NCBI GenBank assembly: GCA_030041005.1
Contig: JASHOR010000165.1
Span: forward strand, 1 to 45,630
Direction: 5' to 3'
Length of the DNA: 45,630 nt
From: Xanthobacteraceae bacterium
GTDB taxonomy: Bacteria > Pseudomonadota > Alphaproteobacteria > Rhizobiales > Xanthobacteraceae
Each line of letters opens with the position of its first letter. Position 1 is the first letter of the stretch. The notes under the pieces are model-generated. The model searched no databases. It saw only the letters and a program-made list of their open reading frames with translations, and had not been told where the DNA came from. A program made the translations under genes and the position numbers. Positions 14,637 to 22,970 of the stretch are shown piece after piece.

Positions 14637-15899
14637 TTAGAATTCCGTGACAATGAGATCAACATCGAAGGCTTGGGCCCGCAAACGGGCCGCTTCAATC
14701 GTGGCTCTTTGAATGGCCGTCATGCTGCCTTTTGGAATTGCGAGGCTTAATGTGCGGCCAGAGATTGCCGAAGATGGGATAATCGTGAAACCCAATTCGC
14801 CACCCTCATACAGCGCCACCTGATCGACGTAAGCATTCAGCCGGTATGCTAAGCGGGCGGCATCCTGGTAGGTCGCAGCATTGAGATCGATTGATTTGAT
14901 ACTGGTCGCGACGCCATTGAGCCACTTGTCGATCACCGGGAAACTGGCGGGCAGATTGGCGCCAAGCTGTTCGCTGAAGTAGTTACCCCGGGCCGCCCAG
15001 CCGAGTTTCCAGGCGGCTGAAGGCAGATCGGCCGCGGCGCCCGGCGGAATTCCCCCCAAGAGCAGCGTGCCGAGGATGACGGCGTCGCGGGTCTGGGCGT
15101 AAGCCGCCGGATCGGCGCGCGTAAACACATCGAGGCTATAGAGTATTTTCTGCCGGTCATCCTCAGTGGTGCCGGGTCTGAGCACAACAGAAAGTGCGCT
15201 GTTCAGCGCATTAGCGCTGCCCTGGTCACCGACATCGTAGAAATATCGTTTGATCTCGGCTCTGATCGCCTGCTCGTCCTCCGGACTCGCATTCGCGAGC
15301 CATTCCACGAAATCGGCAAGCTCGTCGATCCGCGTCGGACCCGGTCGTAGCCTCACCCAGTCGCCGTTGGTGACCGACATGGCATCCGAGCGCACTGTCG
15401 GATCGTCGTTTGCCGCCGTTCGATTTGACGGCGCTTCGACCACCGAACCGTCCGTCGGAGCAAACCAGCCGGGGTTTGGAGGCGTTCCGGTACGTGGATG
15501 CAGTGCAGGATCCCAGTCGACTGACTGACCATCACTCGGAGCGGACTTTATCAGGATGTCTTCGGCCTCCATGCGACTTCGCGCGAAATGGTCAGTCAGA
15601 TCGGGCAACCTCAGATGGACCGCGGCAATGCAGGCCAGACATGGATCATTCGCGTTTAGAGCGGTGGCTACCGTCGCCAGTCCTGGCATCAGCCGATCAA
15701 CGTCGACTCCATTTGTCTGTTGCAGGTCAGCCTGATAGGCACGGCCCAACAGCCGTTCGATCTCGTGCCGCTCGCGAACCACGAAGCGACTGTCACGTCG
15801 CTCAATCAGCGGCGTCGTACCGAGGACCAAACCGTCCTCGCTACAGCAAAGACCGAGATTGTCCTTTCCGCCCTCACTCAAACGCCAGATTTGGATCAT
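14637..15899 (-). CDS. Polymorphic toxin with CdiA-CT-like REase-fold domain
   Basis: 420 residues from ATG 15899 (a longer start at 15926 is possible but overlaps the -10 box). Residues 1-118 are the shared N-terminal domain (MIQIWRLSE, LIERRDSRFVVRERHEIERL, LMPGLATVATALNANDP, SRMEAEDILIKS). 128-150 is a proline-rich linker (HPRTGTPPNPGWFAPTDG). 180-290 is helical. 295-420 is the toxin domain: ARGNYFSEQLGANLP (E310), FPVIDKWLNG (D324), ATSIKSIDLNAATYQD (K335, D338), then LAIPKGSMT and a final LIVTEF. This layout resembles the restriction-endonuclease-fold toxins of contact-dependent inhibition systems, probably cutting DNA or tRNA; the target is unknown. An immunity-like gene follows after 9 nt. 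Confidence 0.78.
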   Translation of the reverse strand: MIQIWRLSEGGKDNLGLCCSEDGLVLGTTPLIERRDSRFVVRERHEIERLLGRAYQADLQQTNGVDVDRLMPGLATVATALNANDPCLACIAAVHLRLPDLTDHFARSRMEAEDILIKSAPSDGQSVDWDPALHPRTGTPPNPGWFAPTDGSVVEAPSNRTAANDDPTVRSDAMSVTNGDWVRLRPGPTRIDELADFVEWLANASPEDEQAIRAEIKRYFYDVGDQGSANALNSALSVVLRPGTTEDDRQKILYSLDVFTRADPAAYAQTRDAVILGTLLLGGIPPGAAADLPSAAWKLGWAARGNYFSEQLGANLPASFPVIDKWLNGVATSIKSIDLNAATYQDAARLAYRLNAYVDQVALYEGGELGFTIIPSSAISGRTLSLAIPKGSMTAIQRATIEAARLRAQAFDVDLIVTEF

Positions 15900-15926
15900 C
15901 GCTTGATTCGTCCCGTAGCAATCCAA

Positions 15927-15975
15927 ACCATACGGCTTTTATTCCCATTTGTCAATATAATTGTGACGTTGTCAC
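15927..15975 (-). promoter_or_regulatory. Promoter/operator of the REase-fold toxin gene
   Basis: Minus strand: inverted repeat GTGAC-AAC-GTCAC (15975-15963), exactly 7 nt, then TTGACA (15955-15950), a 17-nt spacer and TATGGT (15932-15927), a good sigma-70-type pair 28 nt before ATG 15899. The layout copies that of the other toxin gene. Confidence 0.7.
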
Positions 15976-16091
15976 CGTATTGGCAACAGATTACGCGCGC
16001 CGTATCTGCCCCTCGTGGAGGGCTGCGAAGGAGAGCCGAAACCAGTGAAGCGTCGCGGTAGGGACGACGATTACTCGCCGCCCCCCGCACA

Positions 16092-16124
16092 GATCCCAGC
16101 GAGCGGAACTACCGCACTGGGCTC
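16092..16124 (-). ncRNA. Group II intron domain V
   Basis: GAGCCCAGTGCGG, TAGTT loop region, CCGCTCGCTGGGATC forms the 34-nt-type hairpin with the AGC catalytic triad in the 5' strand. The domain VI stem and branch A follow down to 16052. The reverse-transcriptase stop codon lies within this hairpin. Confidence 0.8.
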
Positions 16125-17602
16125 CCACCTTGGGTCCTGACGCTGAACCGCACGTCCGGGTACGGGTGCCGAACGCACGCGGGTGGCAGCCAAAGATCGA
16201 TCAAGCGCGTCATTCGTTGCCATGTCAGCCGGTTGATTTGGCCCCGCCGCCGGAGCGCGCGGCACCAGTACCAGGCGACATTATAATAGAATGAGTTGAT
16301 TGCTCGACTGTTGGTTGGAACGGCAAAGTAATTGAAGTAGCCGTTCAACAGCCGCTTCAGGTAAAGCCCTTGCTCTGCGATCGGCCGATGCATCATCTGC
16401 ATTAGCGTCTCTTTGACCTGCCGGAGCCTTTCCCGCAGCCGCTCCCGAATGGTGTGCCGCAGGATGAGATAGCTTCCTCGCTTGTTAGTCCCGCAGATGT
16501 GCGTGAAGCCGAGGAATGCAAAGGTTTCCGGCTTGCCAAGTCCCCGTGCCTTGCGGTTTTGCTCCGCAAAGCGCCCGAACTCAATGATTCGAGTCTTGTG
16601 CGGGTGCAGGTCCAGCCCGAACTTCTGCAGTCGCTGCCGAAGCCCGTCCAGAAACCGCACTGCATCGGAATGGCGCTGGAAGCCCACCACGGTGTCGTCG
16701 GCGTAGCGGACGACAACAACATTGCCGTCGGCGTGTCGCCGCCGCCACTGGTGGACCCACAGGTCATAGACATAGTGCAGATAGATGTTCGCCAGGACCG
16801 GTGAAATCACCGCGCCCTGCGGCGTGCCCCGTTCGACCGTCAGCAGGCGCCCGTCCTCCAGCACGCCCGCTTTCAGCCATTTGCCGATCAGGCGCAAGAG
16901 CCGCCTGTCCGCGATCCGGTGTTCCAGGAAACGCATCAGCCATTCCCAGCTGACCGAGTCGAAGAACGCCCGGATGTCGGCATCCAAAATCCAGTTCACC
17001 CTCTTCCGGTAGATCGCGGTCGCTAGCGCATCCAGCGCATCATGCTGGCTGCGCCCCGGCCGGAACCCGTAAGAGAAACCGAGAAAGTCCGTCTCGTAGA
17101 TGGCGTTCAGAATCTCCACCACCGCTCGCTGGACGATCTTGTCTTCCAGCGCAGCGATACCCAATGGCCGCTGCCGGCCATCCGGCTTGGGGATGTACTG
17201 ACGCCGCGACGGCTTCGCCCGGTAAGCACCGCGATGTACGCGTCCGTGCAGGTCGGCGAGATGACTCTCAAGACCCGCCTCGTACTGATCCCACGTGATA
17301 CCGTCGACGCCCGCCGCCGCTCGCCGTTTCAATTGATAGAACGACCAACGCAGCAGGTCGATGGTGACGTGGTGAAGCAGTGCCGTGAACCGAACTTGCT
17401 TGTCCCGTCTTGCAGTCTCACGTATGCGGTCCAGCGCGGGGGATACGCTTTCCCAGCTCTGCGTCTGGCACGTGCTGCCCCGAACCGCATTGCCCTTGGC
17501 CCCGCCCCTTCCCTCCATCGCCTCCGCAACCGCAAGCGCGGCCTTGTTCGGCGACTTCAGCGGTACTATGGGCGAGTCCGACTTCCCCTGGCCGTGCATC
17601 AT
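16109..17602 (-). CDS. ltrA: Group II intron reverse transcriptase/maturase
   Basis: 497 residues. RT blocks are in order: [14 protein letters not shown] (about 95-108), [20 protein letters not shown] (139-158), [11 protein letters not shown] (207-217), [18 protein letters not shown] (258-275) and the catalytic RYADDTVV (YADD at 300-303), then LGFTHI and a maturase X domain with [16 protein letters not shown]. There is no C-terminal HNH endonuclease domain. It helps splicing and reverse-splices the intron into DNA. The frame ends GGSPVR-TAG inside domain V, so coding and ribozyme sequence overlap. Its base composition is close to the surroundings. Confidence 0.95.
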   Translation of the reverse strand: MMHGQGKSDSPIVPLKSPNKAALAVAEAMEGRGGAKGNAVRGSTCQTQSWESVSPALDRIRETARRDKQVRFTALLHHVTIDLLRWSFYQLKRRAAAGVDGITWDQYEAGLESHLADLHGRVHRGAYRAKPSRRQYIPKPDGRQRPLGIAALEDKIVQRAVVEILNAIYETDFLGFSYGFRPGRSQHDALDALATAIYRKRVNWILDADIRAFFDSVSWEWLMRFLEHRIADRRLLRLIGKWLKAGVLEDGRLLTVERGTPQGAVISPVLANIYLHYVYDLWVHQWRRRHADGNVVVVRYADDTVVGFQRHSDAVRFLDGLRQRLQKFGLDLHPHKTRIIEFGRFAEQNRKARGLGKPETFAFLGFTHICGTNKRGSYLILRHTIRERLRERLRQVKETLMQMMHRPIAEQGLYLKRLLNGYFNYFAVPTNSRAINSFYYNVAWYWCRALRRRGQINRLTWQRMTRLIDLWLPPACVRHPYPDVRFSVRTQGGSPVR

Positions 17603-17968
17603 CGGATTACGGGTGCGTCCTTCTCGATGCGGACCGCTGGGGACGGACTTTCCTCAACGGCCAGCCAGTGGATATCCCGGTTCCCGTGCAGGTGGCTTCC
17701 ACGCGTGCGAGAGGTCTCAGACCACGTAGGGCCGGACGGCGCTTGCCATGACGCGTCGTCTCGTGTTGCTTTCCGCTTTTCTCCACAGCGTCGGCACCCT
17801 GGACCATCAACATTTCGCGGCTCAATACTCTGCCCGCGTGTTCCCCTGTCAACGCTTCGCCAGCACCCTCGCGGGTACCGACGCATGACTCGGGGTCGTC
17901 GTGATTGGCTAAATCTTCGACGTACAGAACTTGCATCTGCTACCACCTGCCGGTTTTCCCGGCGCACG

Positions 17969-17994
17969 GAGAATGTTAGTTTCCAGTTCCTCTC
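17969..17994 (-). repeat. Border repeat R, copy 4 (26-bp core, inverted)
   Basis: The minus strand reads GAGAGGAACTGGAAAC then TAACATTCTC, identical over 26 bp to copies 2 and 3. It lies 10 nt downstream of the tRNA-Ser 3' end and one base from the intron 5' end. Confidence 0.9.
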
Positions 17995-18003
17995 GCCTGG
18001 GGG

Positions 18004-18093
18004 TGGCGGAGGGAGTGGGATTCGAACCCACGATACGGTTTCCCGTATACACGCTTTCCAAGCGTGCGCCTTCAGCCACTCGGCCACCCCTCC
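18004..18093 (-). tRNA. tRNA-Ser (anticodon GGA)
   Basis: 90 nt with encoded CCA. The acceptor stem GGAGGGG pairs with TCCCTCC (one G-T pair), discriminator G. The anticodon loop reads CTTGGAAAG, anticodon GGA, which decodes UCC and UCU. A long variable arm (TATACGGGAAACCGTA) is typical for serine, and the T loop is GGTTCGAATCC. It lies at the end of the accessory island and is a likely integration landmark. Confidence 0.97.
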
Positions 18094-18569
18094 GGCGCAG
18101 GCAGATGCGGCCAATATAGCCATGGGCCGTGGGCTGACAACCAAGCAGGCATCAAGTCGCGCCCGGTCGAACCAGTCCGATCCCAGCCGCGTCCAATCCG
18201 GTCCTCCGGTCCGAGTCGCGCACGCGAATCAGTCCCGGCCCGCCCCAGGCGCGATTCGACCCACGACAGCCGAAGCGGCAGCTTCGCCAGCGGCAGCTTC
18301 GCCATGGTCAAATCGCTCCTCGGAACCTTTTGCCCCGCCGGCGGTTGGTGGAATGGAGTAGGACGCGCGTTGAGAAGGAGGCGTCGCGGACAGCGGTTGT
18401 CGTGACCCCTCGACGATTGCACAGTCAGTCATTTACGTGGCCGGGCCGCTTGGCGGCTCTCACGGACAGCGATTTGAAGCAACGCGTTGTGATTGTGCAG
18501 AGGCCCGGCGGAAACCGGGCCTCTCGCGCGTCCGCTTTCGCTCGCGTTCATCTTACCCTACATTGAAGC
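18094..18569. other. Intergenic region with a strong hairpin
   Basis: Holds no convincing gene. A perfect 10-bp inverted repeat, AGAGGCCCGG, 6 nt, CCGGGCCTCT, lies at 18499-18524, 45 nt before fdhD. It has no T-run, so it may be a leader hairpin or a weak terminator for the tRNA side. A short duplication (GCGGCAGCTTCGCCA) occurs near 18280-18305. The promoters of tRNA-Ser and fdhD must lie here. Confidence 0.5.
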
Positions 18570-19454
18570 ATGGCTTCGTCTGCACACGAATATCAGATTC
18601 GTCCCGATCCGCTTGATCCGCGCCTGACGGAACGCGTCCGCGGCATCGACCAGACCGGGGCCGCCATCGAGACGTCGGTGACGGTCGAACGCCCGCTGAC
18701 GATTTTCCTCAACTCGCAGGAAATCGTCACGGCGATGACGATCAACGACTATCCCGAATATCTTGCGCTGGGTTATCTCCTCAACCAGAACATGCTCAAA
18801 GCCGACGACGTCGTAACCGGCATCGACTACGACGAGGAATTGTCAGTCGTGGTGGTGCGCACCAAGCGCAAGACCAACTACGAGAAAAAGCTGAAGAAGA
18901 AGGTCCAGACCTCGGGTTGCGCGCAGGGCACGGTGTTCGGCGACCTGATGGAGGCGTTGGAGAACGTCTCGCTGCCGCAGGCGCAGTTGCGCACCTCGTG
19001 GCTTTATGCGCTCACCCGTGAGATCAACACGACGCCCTCGCTCTATCTGCAAGCTGGCGCCATCCATGGCTGCGTGCTCGCGGTCGAAGACCGTCCGCTC
19101 GTCTATATGGAAGACGTCGGCCGCCACAATGCCGTCGATAAGATCGCGGGCTGGATGTTCAAACACCGGGTCGGCGCGGCCGATAAGATCTTCTACACCA
19201 CCGGCCGCCTCACCTCGGAAATGGTGATCAAGACCGTGCGCATGGGCATACCGATCCTGATTTCCCGCTCGGGTTTCACCGCATGGGGCGTGGATTTGGC
19301 GCGCCGGGCGAATTTGACGCTGGTGGGCCGCGCCCGCGGCAAGCGGTTCATCGCGCTTTCCGGCGAAAGCCGCATCGTGTTCGATCAAAATCTCGCCTAC
19401 GTGGAGGAAGAGAGCGCGAAAGTCCGCCGCAAGGCCGCGGTCCATGATGAGTGA
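18570..19454 (+). CDS. fdhD: FdhD-type sulfur carrier for formate dehydrogenase / molybdenum cofactor
   Basis: 294 residues. FdhD passes sulfur from a cysteine desulfurase to the bis-MGD cofactor to activate formate dehydrogenases. Recognisable segments: ERPLTIFLNSQEIVTAM, NDYPEYLALGYLLNQ, the cysteine loop TSGCAQGTVFGD (C117), GAIHGCVLA, VYMEDVGRHNAVDKIAGW, and YTTGRLTSEMV. The E. coli loop has a CxxC pair; here only one cysteine is present, a form I believe is common in this branch. The ATG at 18570 follows CATTGAAGC with no clear ribosome site. It heads a Moco gene block. Confidence 0.93.
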   Translation: MASSAHEYQIRPDPLDPRLTERVRGIDQTGAAIETSVTVERPLTIFLNSQEIVTAMTINDYPEYLALGYLLNQNMLKADDVVTGIDYDEELSVVVVRTKRKTNYEKKLKKKVQTSGCAQGTVFGDLMEALENVSLPQAQLRTSWLYALTREINTTPSLYLQAGAIHGCVLAVEDRPLVYMEDVGRHNAVDKIAGWMFKHRVGAADKIFYTTGRLTSEMVIKTVRMGIPILISRSGFTAWGVDLARRANLTLVGRARGKRFIALSGESRIVFDQNLAYVEEESAKVRRKAAVHDE

Positions 19455-19499
19455 CGATCCGCCCCGCACTCCGCGATCTGCCTCTTCCCCTCAGGACGG

Positions 19500-20147
19500 A
19501 TGGCAAATCCGTATCGCCGCGTGACGATTCCCCCTACCCTCGGCCTCGTCCTCGCCGGCGGCTTGGCGCGTCGCATGGGCGGCGGCGACAAGACGCGCAT
19601 TCGCATCTGCGGAAGAACGATTCTCCAACGCGTGCTCGATCGAATGGCGCCGCAATGCATTCGCGTCCTGATCAATGCCAATGGCGACCCGGCGCGGTTT
19701 GACGATACCGGCGTTGCCGTCGTGGCGGACAGCATCCCCGATTTTGCCGGTCCGCTTGCCGGCATTCTGGCCGGGCTCGACTGGGCGGTGGCGCATGCGC
19801 CGGAAACCGAGTGGCTCGCCAGCGCGCCCGGCGATTGTCCGTTCCTGCCGGCCGACACAGTGGCGCGCTTGCACGCGGCGCGGCTTGCGGCCGGAACGTC
19901 GCTCGCCTGCGCGCGCTCAGGCGATCGCCGGCATCCGGTCGTCGGACTTTGGCCGGTGAGTCTGCGCGAGGATTTGCGGAATGCGCTTGTGGGCCAGGGC
20001 ATGCGCAAGATCGAATTATGGACGGCGCGCCATGGCATCGGCCTTGCGGACTGGCCGGATGCCCCGTTCGATCCGTTTTTCAACGTCAACACCCCTGAGG
20101 ATGCGGCAAAGGCGGAGGACATCGCGCAACGATATCTAGCAGCCTGA
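19500..20147 (+). CDS. mobA: Molybdenum cofactor guanylyltransferase
   Basis: 215 residues. Adds GMP to Mo-molybdopterin to make the guanine dinucleotide cofactor. The nucleotide-binding signature LVLAGGLARRMGGGDKTRI (about 16-34) is clear, with DSIPDFAGPLAGILAGLDWA and the metal-binding APGDCPFLP following; VNTPEDAAKAE near the end is typical. The ATG at 19500 has AGGA 4 nt upstream. It follows fdhD after 45 nt on the same strand, in line with a joint role in supplying bis-MGD. Confidence 0.93.
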   Translation: MANPYRRVTIPPTLGLVLAGGLARRMGGGDKTRIRICGRTILQRVLDRMAPQCIRVLINANGDPARFDDTGVAVVADSIPDFAGPLAGILAGLDWAVAHAPETEWLASAPGDCPFLPADTVARLHAARLAAGTSLACARSGDRRHPVVGLWPVSLREDLRNALVGQGMRKIELWTARHGIGLADWPDAPFDPFFNVNTPEDAAKAEDIAQRYLAA

Positions 20148-20174
20148 AACGGTCGCTTCTCCAAACGTCGCTGC

Positions 20175-21449
20175 TCAACCGATCAGGCAGGCGTAGGGAA
20201 GAAAGCCAACCATCGAGCCAGGCTCAACCCTGGTCACGTCTTCGTCCAGTTCGGCCAATCCGTCGGTTTCGGTCAGCGAGGTCAGCACGCCGGCGCCGTC
20301 CTGCGCATATTTCACGGCGTCGATGGCGCCGTCCGCGGTCACCGACAGCTTGACGCGAACGTATTCCCGCCGGCCCTTGCGTTTCCTGTAGGAAAACGCG
20401 GCACGCGCCGGCAGCGCGATCAGCGACTCGGGCAGCGCCCCGGATAGCCGCAACAACAACGGCCGGACGACCCGCACGAACGTCACGAACGCCGCGACCG
20501 GATTACCCGGCAGCCCCACGAACGCGGCGCCCTCGCCGCGGTTCGAGCCGCGGATGACGCCCATGGCGACCGGCCGGCCGGGCTTTATCGCCAAACGCCA
20601 GAACACGATCCGGCCGATGCTGTCGAGTGCCGCGCGGACGTGGTCGGCCTCCCCGGTCGACACCCCGCCCGAGGTGAGCACCAGATCGTGATCGATCGCT
20701 GCCGCCGCGATCGCACGCGACAGGATTTCCCGATCGTCGCGGAGAATGCCGAGGTCGGTCACTTCGGCGCCCAGCCGCTCGATCAGGCCGGCGAGAAGAT
20801 AGCGATTTGCATCGTAGAGCGCCGCGCGCGGCAGGTTCGCTCCCGGCTCGACAATCTCGTCGCCGGTGGAGAACAGCGCAACGCGGACGCGGCGGGATAC
20901 CTTGACGGCGCTCAACCCGAGCGCGGCGGCGAGCGCGACATGTGAGGGGGCGAGCCGGCGCCCGGCAGGTATCGCTACCGCTCCGGCGCGCACATCTTCT
21001 CCGGCCAGCCGCGTGTTGGCGCCGGCTTTCAATCCAGCCGGGACGACGACCATGGCAGCCTCGACGCGGCAGTCCTCCTGCATGAACACCGTATCGGCGC
21101 CCGTCGGCATGACCGCACCGGTGAAAATGCGAACAGCCTCGCCCGGCCGCAGCGATTGCCTCGCGACGTGACCGGCCGTCGCGCGGTCAACCACCTTGAG
21201 CCGGCTCTCGCCCTCGGCACTGACGTCCTCGGCGCGCACCGCGTAGCCGTCCACGGCCGAATTGTCGAACGGCGGCAAATCGAGCGGCGCGACGATATCC
21301 TCGGCGAGCACGCGCCCCGCAGCTTCGCGCAACGGCGCCATTTCGCACCCGCTCACCGGGACGACCCGCTCGGCGATCAACCGCTCGGCGTCGCCGATCG
21401 GCAGCAGCGGGCCGTTGAAGGCAAAACAATCGTCGCTGAGCTGTGCCAT
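20175..21449 (-). CDS. moeA: Molybdopterin molybdenumtransferase
   Basis: 424 residues, normal MoeA length. It inserts molybdate into adenylylated molybdopterin. The motifs are canonical: DLPPFDNSAVDGYAVRAEDV (domain III/I), FTGAVMPTGADTVFMQED, LFSTGDEIVEPG, LTSGGVSTGEADHVRAAL (GGVSxGxxD), KPGRPVAMG and VGLPGNPVAAFVTF. Its start overlaps the last base of mobB, so moeA and mobB are translationally linked in the order mobB-moeA. Of the three MoeA-like genes in this window, this is the one with all canonical residues. Confidence 0.95.
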   Translation of the reverse strand: MAQLSDDCFAFNGPLLPIGDAERLIAERVVPVSGCEMAPLREAAGRVLAEDIVAPLDLPPFDNSAVDGYAVRAEDVSAEGESRLKVVDRATAGHVARQSLRPGEAVRIFTGAVMPTGADTVFMQEDCRVEAAMVVVPAGLKAGANTRLAGEDVRAGAVAIPAGRRLAPSHVALAAALGLSAVKVSRRVRVALFSTGDEIVEPGANLPRAALYDANRYLLAGLIERLGAEVTDLGILRDDREILSRAIAAAAIDHDLVLTSGGVSTGEADHVRAALDSIGRIVFWRLAIKPGRPVAMGVIRGSNRGEGAAFVGLPGNPVAAFVTFVRVVRPLLLRLSGALPESLIALPARAAFSYRKRKGRREYVRVKLSVTADGAIDAVKYAQDGAGVLTSLTETDGLAELDEDVTRVEPGSMVGFLPYACLIG

Positions 21450-21976
21450 CAGGCCAACTCCGCGGTCTGGCCGATCTGCTCGCGAGGCATAGCCTCGGCC
21501 TGCAACATGTCGGCGATGCCGGCGAAATCATCGAGCATCAGCACCGGCACGGTCGCTTGCGGCAACGGTGCGTCACTGGCGACGGCGACGATGCAGTCGT
21601 CGTCAGGGTGCAAGAGCGGTTTGCCGACCGCGGCGCGAAAGACCTCGAGCTTCGGATGCGCGTGGCGCTTGAATCCTTCCACGATGACCAGATCGACCGG
21701 GCTCAGTTTTGCCAGCACCTCGACGAGCGACGGCTCCGGGTCTCGATCCAATTCATGCACGATCGCCCAGCGGCGGCTCGACACGATAGCGACTTCGCTG
21801 GCCCCGGCCCGGCGGTGCAGCCACGAGTCCTTGCCCGGCCGGTCGGTGTCGAAATCGTGATGCGCGTGCTTGACGGTGGCAATTTTCAGCCCACGGCCGA
21901 TCAGCACCGGGATCACGCTCGTGACCAGCGTCGTTTTTCCCGAGCCGCTCCAGCCCGCAAGTCCGATGACGCGCAT
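21449..21976 (-). CDS. mobB: Molybdopterin-guanine dinucleotide biosynthesis adapter, GTP-binding
   Basis: 175 residues. The P loop GLAGWSGSGKTTL lies at residues 5-17; KHAHHDFDTDRPGKDSW and VDLVIVEGFKRHAHPKLEV are family hallmarks. MobB binds GTP and is thought to feed it to MobA. The C-terminal end extends a little beyond E. coli MobB and overlaps the moeA start. It converges with nothing; mobA faces it from the other strand across moeA. Confidence 0.93.
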   Translation of the reverse strand: MRVIGLAGWSGSGKTTLVTSVIPVLIGRGLKIATVKHAHHDFDTDRPGKDSWLHRRAGASEVAIVSSRRWAIVHELDRDPEPSLVEVLAKLSPVDLVIVEGFKRHAHPKLEVFRAAVGKPLLHPDDDCIVAVASDAPLPQATVPVLMLDDFAGIADMLQAEAMPREQIGQTAELA

Positions 21977-22265
21977 TCCCGTCCATTATTCCCAGGTTGA
22001 ATTCCAGGTCGCGGGCGCAGCCCAAAGCGGAGACCTGAAAGCCGCGATCCGATCCCGTGTTGCGAGCGCACGCGATCGCACCGAGCGCAAGCTTAACATA
22101 ATATCGGACGCAGCCGTTCAAAGCTCCCCGTCTGCCGGATTCGGCAACGGCCGGGGCGGGCATGCCGCGCGTTCCCTGATCGGATGGCTGCACCGCAACC
22201 AATGAATTTGACCCTCCCCGGCCGCTCGCCGTAGCCTGCCTTCACCCCAACCAAGGGAGACGGCC

Positions 22266-22964
22266 ATGCATCCCTATGCGATTCCTGCGGCGCTCAAGGA
22301 GCGCGTTGTCCGCCGCCAGGGCAAGCTGATCAGCCACGACGCGATCGACGCCGCACGCACCGCTCTGGTCGTGGTCGACATGCAGAACTACTTCGTCGCC
22401 GAGGGCTTTCCGCTTGAAGTCCCCGTTGCGCGGGACATCGTGCCGAACATCAATCGTCTGGCGCGCGCGCTGCGGGCGGCCGGCGGCGCAGTCGTCTGGG
22501 TGCAGACCACGTCGGCGGGCGCGCTCGATTTCTGGGCCAATCTTCACCGGCATATGCTGACGCCGGAGTGGTCGCAGACGCGGCTTGCCCATCTTGCGGA
22601 GAGCGCCGAAGGCTTCAAGCTCTATCCCCGGTTGGAGCCGCTGCCGAGCGACCTGCGCGTCAAGAAGATCAAATACAGCGCCTTCATCCCGGGCTCCTCC
22701 GACATCGACGCCCGCTTGCGCAGCCGCGGCATCGAAAGCCTGCTCATCACCGGCACCTTGACCAACGTCTGCTGCGAATCGACCGCGCGCGACGCCATGA
22801 TGCTCGATTACCGCGTCGTCATGGTGGCCGACGGCAATGCGTCACTGACCGATGAGGAGCACGCGGCGTCGCTCAACAATTTTCTGGGCTTCTTCGGCGA
22901 CGTCCTGACCACGGACGAAGTCGTGGCGCGGCTGGTGCCGGCTAAGGCGCTCCGCTCGGCGTGA
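22266..22964 (+). CDS. Isochorismatase-family cysteine hydrolase
   Basis: 232 residues. Catalytic triad of the family: D38 in LVVVDMQNYFV, K136 in KIKYSAF, C169 in TGTLTNVCCESTARDA. A cis-peptide-like segment precedes the cysteine. Members hydrolyse amides such as N-carbamoyl compounds, nicotinamide or ureidoacrylate; the substrate here is unknown. AAGGGAGAC sits 5 nt before the ATG. It ends 6 nt from the end of the convergent ABC permease gene, so a joint role in uptake and breakdown of a nitrogen compound is a reasonable guess. Confidence 0.88.
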   Translation: MHPYAIPAALKERVVRRQGKLISHDAIDAARTALVVVDMQNYFVAEGFPLEVPVARDIVPNINRLARALRAAGGAVVWVQTTSAGALDFWANLHRHMLTPEWSQTRLAHLAESAEGFKLYPRLEPLPSDLRVKKIKYSAFIPGSSDIDARLRSRGIESLLITGTLTNVCCESTARDAMMLDYRVVMVADGNASLTDEEHAASLNNFLGFFGDVLTTDEVVARLVPAKALRSA

Positions 22965-22970
22965 GGGCTT

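Larger units (their letters stand above)
16052..17967 (-). mobile_element. Group II intron with encoded reverse transcriptase
   Basis: About 1.9 kb. The 5' end on the minus strand is GTGCGCCGGG (17967), matching the GTGYG consensus; the 3' end is CCCTACCGCGAC (16052), ending in the usual AY with a candidate branch-point A eight bases from the end. Domain V and the LtrA-like protein lie in the expected order. The 5' exon is the border repeat R (AACATTCTCC directly before GTGCG). The 3' exon (GCTTCACTGG...) does not resemble what follows R elsewhere. All parts look intact, so it may be active. Confidence 0.85.

Noticed and set aside
18120-18430. Overlapping open frames on both strands upstream of fdhD
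   Set aside because: They are Arg/Ser/Ala-rich chance frames of high-GC DNA; some run through the tRNA-Ser gene.
18499-18524. Hairpin before fdhD as a molybdenum cofactor riboswitch
   Set aside because: Only one simple stem-loop is seen, without the conserved Moco-RNA core, so a riboswitch call is not supported.
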